Source: a bacterium (GTDB lineage: Bacteria > Chloroflexota > Chloroflexia > Chloroflexales > Kallotenuaceae). From it: DNA of 41,898 nucleotides. The stretch spans positions 1 through 41,898 of the forward strand of contig JADDQE010000146.1 in assembly GCA_016781525.1 (NCBI GenBank). Direction: 5' to 3'. How positions within the stretch are numbered: the stretch's first letter is position 1; each line of letters opens with the position of its first letter. Below are positions 34,402 through 41,898 of the stretch, piece after piece. The notes under the pieces are model-generated. The model was not told where the DNA came from and made no database searches. It worked only from the letters and a program-made list of their open reading frames with translations. Made by a program: the position numbers and the translations under genes.

Positions 34402-34737
34402 CTATTCCAAATGGTGACGAGTCAAGAAACCCGCCAGCTCCTCGGCGATGCGCTCCACGGTCAGTCGGACGAGCGCGGCATGTTGGGGAGAGAAAGCCGC
34501 CTGCACCATCGTCGCCGTGAGCATATACAAGCGCAGGCCCGCAATGACTTGCTCCTTCAGTGGAACGGCATCACCACGCGCGTAGCTGCCCAGCAGGGCA
34601 ATCGCCTCAACAGCCGGAGCATTGAATTGATGGGCAAGCCGATAAACGTCAAAAGGCAGCATGAAAGGCTCGTGATAGGGTGCGTCAATGTCAAGCACTT
34701 CGCAGCGCATACGCGCTGCATATAAATGGAAGCGCAT
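34402..34737 (-). CDS. Hypothetical helical protein downstream of the FbiB-like reductase
   Basis: 111 aa. It begins MRFHLYAARMRCEVLDIDAP and continues with helical segments (AVEAIALLGSYARGDAVPLK, LVRLTVERIAEELAGFL). No family is recognised. It follows the nitroreductase-like gene by 27 nt in the same direction and may be the last gene of the F420 cluster. The ATG at 34737 is preferred over a TTG two codons earlier. A + strand ORF covers the same region, but its composition looks like a shadow. Confidence 0.55.
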   Translation of the reverse strand: MRFHLYAARMRCEVLDIDAPYHEPFMLPFDVYRLAHQFNAPAVEAIALLGSYARGDAVPLKEQVIAGLRLYMLTATMVQAAFSPQHAALVRLTVERIAEELAGFLTRHHLE

Positions 34738-34764
34738 CGACAATAACCGTTGATGTGCAGCCGG

Positions 34765-35400
34765 CTAGTCCCAGAGGACCACTAGTTCCGCCAAGGGAAT
34801 GCGACTCCGCCGCTTGGGGTCGGTCGCCGCATAGCCGAGGGTAATCAGGGCTTGCGGCACCAGTGTTGATTCAAGGCCGAGTGCTGCGACAACCGTTTCG
34901 GGGCAGAAGAGCGGCGCGCACATCCAACCTCCATCGAGGCCCTGCTGATACGCCGCGAGCAGCAAGTTCTGGATCGCGGCGCCGATGCTCTGTACTGCCA
35001 TGATCGTCTCGGCTTGCTGGCGCTCTGCATCTGGATATTGATCCAAATCTCTGAGGTAAAGACAGGGCAGCAGCAGCACGGGAGCACTTGTGATGCGGCC
35101 CCTGGATTTCGCAAGGCGGATTGCGACAATTTCGGCCGGCTCTCCATCCAGCTCTAAGTTGCGTACCCACGCCGCCGCCATCGCGTCGGCGAGCTGCGTC
35201 TTTCGCTCAGGCTGCGTGAGCACGACAAAGCGCCAGGGCATGCGGCCGTGGGGCGACGGCGCCCAACGGGCCGCCTCGAGGGCATTTATGACGAGCTCGT
35301 GCGGCACGGGGTCGGGACGGTACTGACGCACCGAACGGCGGCCTTGGATGATCTCGGCGAACGTTAGCGCCGTCCGGTCGGGGCCGCCTTCTCCGCTCAC
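34765..35400 (-). CDS. Stand-alone FbiB C-terminal-type nitroreductase (probable dehydro-F420-0 reductase)
   Basis: 211 aa FMN-dependent nitroreductase-fold protein. IQGRRSVRQYRPDPVPHELV and AARWAPSPHGRMPWRFVVLT are the family FMN-binding segments, and LLAAYQQGLDGGWMCAPLFCPETV, ALITLGYA close it. The PSPHGRMPWRF form and its place among cof genes match the domain fused at the C-terminus of mycobacterial FbiB, which reduces dehydro-F420-0. Here it is separate from the ligase (cofE). It overlaps the Ddn-like gene upstream by 4 nt. A general nitroreductase role is the alternative. Confidence 0.82.
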   Translation of the reverse strand: MSGEGGPDRTALTFAEIIQGRRSVRQYRPDPVPHELVINALEAARWAPSPHGRMPWRFVVLTQPERKTQLADAMAAAWVRNLELDGEPAEIVAIRLAKSRGRITSAPVLLLPCLYLRDLDQYPDAERQQAETIMAVQSIGAAIQNLLLAAYQQGLDGGWMCAPLFCPETVVAALGLESTLVPQALITLGYAATDPKRRSRIPLAELVVLWD

Positions 35401-35765
35401 GTGATCTCAAGATCGACTGCAACCGGAAGGGCCTGCCAGGTCCAGCCTACCCGCGGCTCTCCCGGCTGCCACTCGCCGTACTTCGGACCGATTAGCTCGC
35501 GCGCTGTCACGGCCTCGCCACTCTCCTCATCCACGATACGGCCATGACCCGTAAAGATCCGTTCCCGAATGCGCACTCGAACGGCGGGGTCCCGTTGAAT
35601 ATTCTTGACCCAGTCCGAGCCGTAACGGTTTCCAGCCAGCATGTACAGGGTAGTGCCAGCTAAGGCAAACCACATTTCGATCTCGTGCAGCTGGCCCGAA
35701 ACACGACCAACCGTGGTCAGATAGCAAAACCGCTCATCTGCATAGGGCCGGAGATCTTGTTCCAC
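35397..35765 (-). CDS. F420H2-dependent (Ddn-type) nitroreductase family protein
   Basis: 122 aa, split-barrel fold. FCYLTTVGRVSGQLHEIEMWFA and LYMLAGNRYGSDWVKNIQRD are diagnostic of the deazaflavin-dependent nitroreductase (Ddn/DUF385) family, which uses reduced F420 to reduce quinones and other substrates. The substrate is unknown. It lies between an F420-dependent G6PDH-family gene and the FbiB-like reductase, overlapping the latter by 4 nt, which fits a user of locally made F420. Confidence 0.85.
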   Translation of the reverse strand: MEQDLRPYADERFCYLTTVGRVSGQLHEIEMWFALAGTTLYMLAGNRYGSDWVKNIQRDPAVRVRIRERIFTGHGRIVDEESGEAVTARELIGPKYGEWQPGEPRVGWTWQALPVAVDLEIT

Positions 35766-35815
35766 GCTGGTAGCTCCTGTCCACCGTATCAGCTATAAAC
35801 GTCATCCGCAATGCC

Positions 35816-36820
35816 TCAAGCGTTGGTACCAGTACTGACCGGCCATCGCAGGCGGGGTACGACGGCTCGACCATAGGCTTCAAGGAATGCCTTCTGGTTT
35901 CTGCCAACATTGTGCACATACACCTCGGTAAAGCCAAGGTCGACAAAGTGCTGGATATGCGCAAGGTGCTCATCGAGATCGGGCGAGATCAGCACACGCT
36001 GCTTGAAGTTGTCGATGTGGACAAACTTTGCCATCGCTTCGAAATCCTCAGGATTGCGGATGTCGCCTTTGGGAAACGGCATGCCGCCGTTGGGCCACTC
36101 CCGCAGCGCGTTCTGCTCAGCCTCCGCAAGCGAGTCGGCCCACGAGACATGCAGCTGAATCAGCCGCGGCATCGTGTCGGGGTCTTTACCCGCCTCGCGC
36201 GCCCCCTTGGCAAAGCGCTCCATCAACATCTTAATCTTCGCGTCCGCCGCCCCAACGGTGATAATCCCGTCACAGAGCCGACCAGTACGCTCGCTCATGA
36301 TTGGACCCGAGGTTGCCACGTAGATTGGCGGAGGGGGAGCCGGCAGCGTGTACAGCTTCGCGGTCTCGAGCTTAATATGCTTCCCGCTAAACTTGACGGC
36401 CTTGCCACTAAACAACTTTTGAATCACCTCGATCGACTCCATGAGTCGGTCGAGACGAGCGGGTGGCTCAGGCCAATACTCGCCGATGATATGCTCATTG
36501 AGCGCTTCTCCAGCACCCAAGCCGAGCCAAAAGCGGCCCGGGTACATTGCCTCAAGCGTCGCCGCCGCCTGTGCGATAATCGCGGGGTGGTAACGATAGC
36601 CCGGCGGGGTAACGCCGGGGCCGAAACGTTGCTTAGTACGTTGGCCGAGCGCTCCCATCCAGGCCCACACAAACGCGCTCTGACCTTGCTGCGGTGTCCA
36701 GGGATGAAAATGGTCAGACGCCATAACGGAGGTAAAGCCGTTGGCCTCGGCGATCTCGCAGTATTGGAGGAGATCGGTCGGGTCAAACTGCTCAAACATT
36801 GCCGCGTATCCAAAGGTCAT
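35816..36820 (-). CDS. F420-dependent oxidoreductase, G6PDH-like luciferase family
   Basis: 334 aa TIM-barrel of the bacterial luciferase superfamily. FTSVMASDHFHPWTPQQGQS resembles the FGD active site, with Asp36, His37 and Trp41 in place, and WLGLGAGEALNEHI contains the conserved Glu. LYVATSGP-type segments are present as IYVATSGPIMSERTGR. F420-dependent glucose-6-phosphate dehydrogenases and related alcohol dehydrogenases share this pattern; the substrate cannot be fixed by sequence alone. It likely produces reduced F420 for the neighbouring reductases. It follows cofE, separated by a heptad-repeat region. Confidence 0.85.
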   Translation of the reverse strand: MTFGYAAMFEQFDPTDLLQYCEIAEANGFTSVMASDHFHPWTPQQGQSAFVWAWMGALGQRTKQRFGPGVTPPGYRYHPAIIAQAAATLEAMYPGRFWLGLGAGEALNEHIIGEYWPEPPARLDRLMESIEVIQKLFSGKAVKFSGKHIKLETAKLYTLPAPPPPIYVATSGPIMSERTGRLCDGIITVGAADAKIKMLMERFAKGAREAGKDPDTMPRLIQLHVSWADSLAEAEQNALREWPNGGMPFPKGDIRNPEDFEAMAKFVHIDNFKQRVLISPDLDEHLAHIQHFVDLGFTEVYVHNVGRNQKAFLEAYGRAVVPRLRWPVSTGTNA

Positions 36821-36831
36821 AAGGTCTCAAC

Positions 36832-36917
36832 TTCCAGGTAGTAGGCACCAGGCGTCAGGAAAACCCCGGTCACGGTGCCGGCCTGACACGTAAAGACTGA
36901 TGCCTGAAGCCTACCTA
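36832..36917. repeat. Oppositely oriented heptad repeats between cofE and the F420 oxidoreductase
   Basis: Left block 36832-36859 holds four in-phase 7-nt units ending in AGG. The right block (36882-36917) holds CTGANNC-type units in the opposite sense, the last of which forms the end of cofE. GTCAGG and CCTGAC, and GTAGGC and GCCTAC, can pair across the region. Confidence 0.6.
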
Positions 36918-37666
36918 AACATATCCCGTTCGGGTCGCATCACCAGGTTTTTACCAGAGCCGGGTCCCGCCGCATAAGCATAGCCGCGCACAACCGCGAC
37001 CGGCCGTTGGTCGACTTTGTTCATCACCAGCTCGGCCGCTGCTGCAAGCTCGTCAGCGACGGCCAGCACGCTGGCGCTCATCAGGTAGCCATACGGATCG
37101 TGCTGGCCGCGATAGTCGACCAGCGGCGTCATTCCGGCGATGCCGATTGCAATGTTGACCACGCCGTCACGCCAGGGCCTGCCGAAGGAGTCGGTAATAA
37201 TGACCGGCACGACCACCCCGCAAGCTTGCTCCAGGCCGACCGCTAGCCGGTGTGCTGAAGCATCGGGGTCAATCGGCAGCAAGCATACCGTGTCGGCACC
37301 TGCGACGTTTGAAGCGTCGACGCCCGCATTCGCGCATACGAACCCATGCCGCGTTTCGGCGATGATGACGCCGCGATCCATGCGCACAATCCGCGTCGCC
37401 TCGCGCAGCACAACTTCGGTTTGGCGCGCATCCTTGCCGTAGCGTTCGGACCATTGCCGTGCGAACGGCGACGGTTCAATTGTTCGTAGATCGACGAGCC
37501 GGCCCTCGGCTTTGCTCACGATCTTATGGGTCACGACTACGATATCACCTGTCACGAGTGTGATCTGAGAATCCCGCAGCGCGCGTGAAATGATCGCCAC
37601 AAGATCGTCGCCTGGCTGCACGTCGCCGATCCCGTCCACACCGATGATTTGGAGTGTCTCTGCCAC
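36911..37666 (-). CDS. cofE: Coenzyme F420-0:L-glutamate ligase
   Basis: GTP-dependent addition of glutamate(s) to F420-0. 251 aa, the CofE/FbiB-N domain alone. It shows GDIVVVTHKIVSKAEGR, VIIAETRHGFVCANAGVDASN, VIITDSFGRPWRDGVVNIAIG and NKVDQRPVAVVRGY. The start is GTG at 37666: an in-frame TAA lies 12 nt upstream and AAGGA precedes it, so no longer N-terminus is possible. The partner reductase domain is encoded separately at 34765-35400. Its 5' end is overlapped by a hypothetical ORF in another frame. Confidence 0.93.
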   Translation of the reverse strand: MAETLQIIGVDGIGDVQPGDDLVAIISRALRDSQITLVTGDIVVVTHKIVSKAEGRLVDLRTIEPSPFARQWSERYGKDARQTEVVLREATRIVRMDRGVIIAETRHGFVCANAGVDASNVAGADTVCLLPIDPDASAHRLAVGLEQACGVVVPVIITDSFGRPWRDGVVNIAIGIAGMTPLVDYRGQHDPYGYLMSASVLAVADELAAAAELVMNKVDQRPVAVVRGYAYAAGPGSGKNLVMRPERDMFR

Positions 37667-37985
37667 CGCCCATCCTTAGCAAACGCTTAATGTTGCCTGT
37701 TATTGCCGCAAACCGTTCCATCCAGCCGAGAAGCATGACACGCAACCGGCACGTACCAGCCAAGGAATCGCCAATCAGCTGGATCATGACCCGCTGTTCG
37801 GAAGCTTCCCCGATGTAGAGGGCGTAGCGCTCACCCGACAGACCTAGTCTATTCTGATCCAGGATCCGATCGCCTAGCACGCCTCTAGCTGCTACGTGGC
37901 ACAGGACGCGCTCCTTGATGGGGCGGCGACCTGTAGTGCCAGCGAGATGAGGATAACACACGTTTGCATCGTCGTTTCCACTCAT
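37545..37985 (-). CDS. Hypothetical ORF between cofC and cofE
   Basis: 146 codons. The ATG lies 2 nt after the cofC stop (TGAgcATG), typical of a coupled operon gene. Residues 1-105 look protein-like, with RLGLSGERYALYIGEASEQR followed by strands and a helix. The last 40 residues are Arg-rich and overlap the start of cofE in another frame, so they look like read-through shadow. It may be a real small gene whose 3' end has drifted, or a remnant. No family is recognised. Confidence 0.4.
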   Translation of the reverse strand: MSGNDDANVCYPHLAGTTGRRPIKERVLCHVAARGVLGDRILDQNRLGLSGERYALYIGEASEQRVMIQLIGDSLAGTCRLRVMLLGWMERFAAITGNIKRLLRMGGGRDTPNHRCGRDRRRAARRRSCGDHFTRAAGFSDHTRDR

Positions 37986-37987
37986 GC

Positions 37988-38599
37988 TCAGGGCAATATT
38001 TGGACGCTCTCCCCAGCCTGCCGAGCAAGCTGCAAATCTTCGTCCGTGTCTATGTCAAGCAGCGTGCCTAGACTTCGGTAGCATTGCCATGTCAAGCCAA
38101 GAGCCTCGGCAGAGTGCTGGTGCCGCCGCAAGCTACCCTCACCGAAGCCGAAGGGTAACGCAGTCGATGCTGGAATCCACAGCGCGTTTGTCCCAGTGTC
38201 ATGCCGATCGGGAGCGAGAACGACCCGCGCTTGCCCGCCCAGGGCGACGATTGCGTTAATGTCGCCGGCCGAAATCAGCGGTAGGTCCGGCAGCAGCACC
38301 ATCAGCGGCAACGTTGGCGAGCGCTGTCTCACGACTTGTCGCGCAAACTCCAACCCTTCGTTCAAACCTCCTTGGGGCTGCAGCAACGTCACTACCCCGG
38401 GCCGCGCCGCCCAGTCGATGAAGTCGCGGTCGGGGCTAACCAACACAACGTGCTCGATCATGCTGGCCCGGTCGAGTGCGGCCAGCACCCGTTGAAACAG
38501 CTCCTGGACGAGTCTGGCACGCTCCTCAACCGTGTACAATGATTGGAGCCGACGCTTGCCGTCTCGTAACGATCGCATTGGCAGGATTGCAACGGTCAT
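37988..38599 (-). CDS. cofC: 2-phospho-L-lactate (or PEP) guanylyltransferase
   Basis: Activates 2-phospholactate or phosphoenolpyruvate with GTP for F420 side-chain assembly. 203 aa nucleotidyltransferase fold. MTVAILPMRSLRDGKRRL is the family N-terminus; PLMVLLPDLPLI is the metal-binding strand; APDRHDTGTNALWI and FGFGEGSLRRH are signature segments. The presence of a separate FbiB C-terminal-type reductase suggests the PEP (FbiD) variant. It overlaps cofD by 4 nt. Confidence 0.92.
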   Translation of the reverse strand: MTVAILPMRSLRDGKRRLQSLYTVEERARLVQELFQRVLAALDRASMIEHVVLVSPDRDFIDWAARPGVVTLLQPQGGLNEGLEFARQVVRQRSPTLPLMVLLPDLPLISAGDINAIVALGGQARVVLAPDRHDTGTNALWIPASTALPFGFGEGSLRRHQHSAEALGLTWQCYRSLGTLLDIDTDEDLQLARQAGESVQILP

Positions 38600-39585
38600 G
38601 GGCGCTGGGAGGTGATATCGAGCTGGGATCTGCCAGCCTGCTGGTTGCCAGCGTTGAGCTGCGCCTGCCCGAACGCAACAGTTTCGCGAGCAAGCTGGAC
38701 ACGGTCGGCCTCATCGTTCATCACAGTATTTGTTACCAATACCCGTATGCCGAGCGCGGATATCCGCGCTTGCTGGTCGGCATCAGCCTCATCGATGACC
38801 AGCCCGTCAATCAGCCCACGATACATCTGAGCCACGCCAAAGGCCGACACCTCGTGCCCTAGCCCGGCCAGCATTTGATCGGCGGGGCCACGTAAGGCTT
38901 TACCGCCGACAATCGGACTGACCGCAACTTTGGGCGCCTTCGAACGACCAAGCGCATCGCGATAGCCGGCGACAGCCAGGATTGGACCAATGCTGACGAT
39001 GGGATTCGAAGGGCAGATGATAATCAAGGTTGCGCGCTCGATTGCGGCAGCCGCTGCTTTTGTCATTGTCGCGTTTTCAATTCCGGTGAACGACACGCCG
39101 GTCACTGGATCCTGGTGGTGGCGACGAACAAAATAATCCTGGAATGGCAACTGGCCTGAAGGAGTATCCACCTGCGTCGCCACCGGCTCATCGCACATCG
39201 GCAATAGCTGTGCATGCACACCCAGCGCGCCGGAGAGCGTTTGGGTCACATCGGTCAGGGACCGGCCAGCGCCGAGCTGTTCACTGCGCGCAATATGCGT
39301 GGCAAAGTCACGATCGCCCAAGCGAAACCACGGCTCGTAGCCGTAGCGGGTCAACATCTCAAGCGTATTCCAGGTATCACCTGCAACGCCCCATCCTGTT
39401 GCGGGGTTTGCGACACCGGCGAGGGTATACATCACCGTATCGGCGTCGGGGCTGATGCGCAGGCCGAAGAGATTAAAGTCGTCGGCTGTGTTGACAATCA
39501 CCGCCAGCGTGTGAGGCTGCACCAGTTGGTACAAGCCATGCGCGAGTTTCGCACCGCCGACACCACCAGCAAGTGCGACGATCAT
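38596..39585 (-). CDS. cofD: 2-phospho-L-lactate transferase (CofD/FbiA)
   Basis: Transfers the phospholactyl or enolpyruvyl moiety to FO, giving (dehydro-)F420-0. 329 aa. It starts MIVALAGGVGGAKLAHGLYQ. VNTADDFNLFGLRISPD, DTVMYTLAGVANPATGWG, RLGDRDFATHIARS and IICPSNPIVSIGPILAV are family-specific. It overlaps the PPOX gene upstream by 4 nt and cofC downstream by 4 nt. The FO it uses must come from a FO synthase encoded elsewhere. Confidence 0.95.
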   Translation of the reverse strand: MIVALAGGVGGAKLAHGLYQLVQPHTLAVIVNTADDFNLFGLRISPDADTVMYTLAGVANPATGWGVAGDTWNTLEMLTRYGYEPWFRLGDRDFATHIARSEQLGAGRSLTDVTQTLSGALGVHAQLLPMCDEPVATQVDTPSGQLPFQDYFVRRHHQDPVTGVSFTGIENATMTKAAAAAIERATLIIICPSNPIVSIGPILAVAGYRDALGRSKAPKVAVSPIVGGKALRGPADQMLAGLGHEVSAFGVAQMYRGLIDGLVIDEADADQQARISALGIRVLVTNTVMNDEADRVQLARETVAFGQAQLNAGNQQAGRSQLDITSQRP

Positions 39586-39983
39586 GATTCAAACCCGTCG
39601 GCTATAACAGTCTCGACCTGCAGGCGGATGGTCACGTGTTCCTGCTTCCGAAACTTTTCAATCATGCGCTCGGCCCGCGTACCTTCGTAGCGGCGGGCTA
39701 GCCGTGCGATAGCAGCCTGTGCCTGCTCCGGGTTGTCATCAAGGGTCACTCGGCCCGCGAGGGTGATGTAGCGGTATCCGTCCTCAATGCAAACGGAAGC
39801 ACGGGGATCGCGCTGCAAATGGTGATCCTTCACGCGGTTTCGCGCCGTGTTCATCAGAATGTATCCATCCATAAGCTCATACCACATCACTGTCTGCTGT
39901 GGCAAGCAATCTTCGCCGATCGTTGCCAGCACAGCAAAGCGCCGCTCCGCTAGAAAGTCCTGCATTTGCTCCGATAGTCGCAT
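39582..39983 (-). CDS. PPOX class F420-dependent oxidoreductase
   Basis: 133 aa split-barrel protein of the pyridoxamine-phosphate-oxidase-like superfamily. FLAERRFAVLATIGEDCLPQ and MNTARNRVKDHHLQRDPRA are the typical cofactor-binding segments of the F420 subgroup. The substrate is unknown. The start at 39983 is set by AAGGAG upstream; a longer ORF to 40043 adds an Arg-rich stretch and is rejected. It is first in the F420 biosynthesis operon, coupled to cofD. Confidence 0.88.
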   Translation of the reverse strand: MRLSEQMQDFLAERRFAVLATIGEDCLPQQTVMWYELMDGYILMNTARNRVKDHHLQRDPRASVCIEDGYRYITLAGRVTLDDNPEQAQAAIARLARRYEGTRAERMIEKFRKQEHVTIRLQVETVIADGFES

Positions 39984-40065
39984 GCGCTTACAACTCCTTC
40001 TCCACAGCCGGCGGTGCTGGCCCGATTCAGCGCGCTCCAGCACGTTCGCGCCGCATCGCTGTCCC

Positions 40066-40169
40066 TATGGTAGCATAACCGTACAGGACGGTTGCGGTCG
40101 TGGGCATAGAGCGCGCAGCGCCCGTACACTGTTCCACTTTGCCAGCATGTATGGTACGATACAGGACAG
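40066..40169 (+). promoter_or_regulatory. Two similar promoter-like modules upstream of the PAS sensor
   Basis: TATGGTAGCAT (40066-40076) followed by ACAGGACGG (40083-40091), and TATGGTACGAT (40150-40160) followed by ACAGGACAG (40161-40169). Both contain an extended -10 and the same downstream word. The region between the divergent PPOX and PAS genes holds no other gene. Confidence 0.45.
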
Positions 40170-40320
40170 CAACTACCCTGCCGTGGCCCCCCGCTTGCCG
40201 GCCAGGATGCATGTCCCGGATCTTCGTCGGATCACAAAGCCTGTCAGGATCCCGCCAAGTCCAAACCGATCTTCTTTCTCTGCGACGCTGACCTCAGCGG
40301 CGGACTGCGAGCGTAACCGG

Positions 40321-41898
40321 ATGCATACAGTTCTAGCGCGACCACAGTCGGCTCGGCGCTCTGCCCTTCGTATTGCCGCCACTTATACCCTGATTGCCAT
40401 TGCTTGGATCACGCTGTCGGACCGCTCGATCGAGCTTTTGACCCGGAATATCGAAGTCATGGGGCAGCTCCAAACGATGAAGGGTGGCCTCTTTGTGGGG
40501 ATCACCGGTGTCGTGCTATGGCTGCTGATCTCGCGGGCGCTGGAGCAGCTACAAGCCAGCGAGCGGTGCTACCACGCGTTATTCCAGGCTTCACAAGACG
40601 CCGTTTTTGTCGTCGATCGCGCCGGCCGCATTCTGGATGCAAATACGTCGGCCGTTGCGCTCTGTGGCTACTCCGTAGCAGAGCTGCAACCAACACCGGC
40701 CAGTGTGGTTCTGCCCGAGCATGGCCGTCTGCAAGCCCAGAGCAGCCATCCATCGCTCGCCTCGCATAGCGTCATACGAGAGCAGCTTAGGACCAAAGCC
40801 GGCCGGCTCGTGGCGGTTGAGCTAAAGATTAATGACTTGCTCTTCGATCAGCAATCAGCCAGCGTATACATCGTCCGCGACATCTCCGAGCAACAGAAGT
40901 CCATGGCGGACCTCGAACAGAGCGAGCGCCGGTTCCAGTCCCTATTCGAAGCCGCCCCAGTTGGTATCGCGACGTCCCGCAACGGGCTGACCATGTCCGC
41001 CAACCCGGCGTACCTCCGCCTTTTTGGCTTCGACGACATCTCTGAAATTGAGGGCACATCGTTGCTCAATCAAATCGCTCCAGAGTTCCGATCTGAAATT
41101 ATCGAGCGCAACCGCCGACGTGAGGCAGGCGAGCAGGTCATTTCGAGCTATGAAACGGTGGGACTACGTAAAGACGGCTCGACCTTTAGCTTCTCCGCCG
41201 ATGTAGCGCGAGTCGAGCAGGCCGAAGGGCCCACAACAATCTTATTCGCTGCCGATATTACAGAGCGCAAGCAGGTCGAGGAAACGTTGCGGGTAAGTGA
41301 AGCGACCAACCGTGCGCTGCTTGACGCAATTCCAGACCTTATGTTCCGGATAAGTCAAGATGGCTTCTTTCTCGGGTATGAGTCTGCCGATACCGAGCGA
41401 CTGGCGGTACCCGCCGACGCTTTTATCGGCAAAAGGATCGACGAAGTTTTGCCGGTCAACGTGGCGGAGCAGGCCTTGGTCCAGCTTCGGCACGTGATTT
41501 CGTCAGGAGAGATGCAGCGCTTTGAATACCAACTGCCCCTGGATACCGGCGATAGCCGTGAATATGAGGCCAGGTTGGTCTTATCTGGTCACGCCGAGGT
41601 GCTCGCCATTGTGCGCGACATCACAGAGCACAACCAGATGGAGCGGACGCTGCGAGAGTCGGAGGCGCGACAGCAAGCGATCTTGCACGGGACGAGCGAT
41701 ACCATCTTCTTGAAAGATCGACTCGGGCGGTACCTCTTGATTAATCCGGCCGGCGCCGCTATTTTTGGCCGACCGATAGAGGAAATCATTGGCAAGACCG
41801 ACGATGAGCTATTTCCACCGGCGATTGCACAGAGGGCCACCGACACGGATCGGATGGTCATCGACAACCAAGAGGCGTTGGAGGTGGAAAATACTTTC
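40321..41898 (+). CDS. Multi-PAS membrane sensor protein (partial, runs off the window)
   Basis: 526 codons without a stop at the window end. The N-terminus has two membrane helices (about 19-33 and 54-71). Four PAS domains follow: about 85-190 (HALFQASQDAVFVVDRAG), 205-320 (QSLFEAAPVGIATSRNG), 327-440 (ALLDAIPDLMFRISQDG) and 447 onward (AILHGTSDTIFLKDRLG). The first three are linked by PAC-type ends such as IVRDISEQQ, AADITERKQVEE and IVRDITEHNQ. The output domain, probably histidine kinase or GGDEF, lies beyond the window. The ATG at 40321 is the likely start; the ribosome binding site is weak. Confidence 0.85.
   Translation, partial: MHTVLARPQSARRSALRIAATYTLIAIAWITLSDRSIELLTRNIEVMGQLQTMKGGLFVGITGVVLWLLISRALEQLQASERCYHALFQASQDAVFVVDRAGRILDANTSAVALCGYSVAELQPTPASVVLPEHGRLQAQSSHPSLASHSVIREQLRTKAGRLVAVELKINDLLFDQQSASVYIVRDISEQQKSMADLEQSERRFQSLFEAAPVGIATSRNGLTMSANPAYLRLFGFDDISEIEGTSLLNQIAPEFRSEIIERNRRREAGEQVISSYETVGLRKDGSTFSFSADVARVEQAEGPTTILFAADITERKQVEETLRVSEATNRALLDAIPDLMFRISQDGFFLGYESADTERLAVPADAFIGKRIDEVLPVNVAEQALVQLRHVISSGEMQRFEYQLPLDTGDSREYEARLVLSGHAEVLAIVRDITEHNQMERTLRESEARQQAILHGTSDTIFLKDRLGRYLLINPAGAAIFGRPIEEIIGKTDDELFPPAIAQRATDTDRMVIDNQEALEVENTF

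Noticed and set aside
35912..36841. 309-codon + strand ORF opposite the F420-dependent oxidoreductase
   Set aside because: It is exactly antisense to a gene with clear family motifs; its own translation is Arg/Leu/His-rich and shows no domain.
40404..40769. 121-codon ORF in the PAS sensor region
   Set aside because: Out of frame with the long open frame from 40321, which encodes recognisable PAS domains to the window end.
1..41898. tRNA, rRNA, CRISPR array, prophage or insertion sequence
   Set aside because: I looked in the intergenic regions for T-loop-like sequences, regular spaced repeats and transposase-like ORFs and found none. A tRNAscan or CRISPR search would be more sensitive.

Overview
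The window looks like chromosome from a Chloroflexota bacterium, most likely class Chloroflexia or a relative. This is inferred from gene content and protein style (PabB-PabC fusion, DUF1802 protein, coenzyme F420 genes beside 2-oxoacid:ferredoxin oxidoreductase, moderately high GC, extended -10 promoters) and not from a marker gene. Genes are densely packed, many with 1-8 nt overlaps. I found no rRNA, tRNA, CRISPR array, phage or insertion sequence.

Layout. 1-9000 (+): a folate enzyme (pabB-pabC fusion), NAD(P)HX repair (nnr), pyrimidine-nucleoside phosphorylase, an FmdB-like zinc ribbon, ftsY, then a small group with a LysW-like zinc ribbon, a lipoprotein and a VanZ-like membrane protein, and an NTF2-like protein closed by a bidirectional terminator. 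9100-18000 (-): an SRPBCC protein, a small coiled-coil protein, an OmpR-type two-component system, an operon pairing a Cache/HAMP/SpoIIE-type phosphatase with an orphan solute-binding lipoprotein, and serA.

18800-30900 (+) is a tetrapyrrole locus. An HTH regulator with a 10-bp direct-repeat array over its own start is followed by a precorrin-2 dehydrogenase-like gene, hemA, hemC, a GNAT acetyltransferase, a cobA-hemD fusion, hemB, a DUF1802 gene, an aldo/keto reductase, a 726-aa multidomain protein and hemL. Together they can make uroporphyrinogen III from glutamyl-tRNA and run the siroheme branch to sirohydrochlorin. The 726-aa protein joins a HemQ/chlorite-dismutase domain, a Rieske [2Fe-2S] domain and two siroheme-decarboxylase (AhbA/AhbB or NirD/NirL) modules. 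It therefore carries signature enzymes of two different heme routes in one chain and is the most unusual object here.

30900-34300 (-): korA-korB and a small acidic protein, separated from hemL by a strong bidirectional hairpin. 34400-40000 (-): a coenzyme F420 cluster with cofD, cofC, cofE, a stand-alone FbiB C-terminal-type reductase and three likely F420-using enzymes (PPOX class, Ddn class, luciferase-like G6PDH class). The FO synthase is not in the window. The window ends inside a multi-PAS sensor protein on the + strand.
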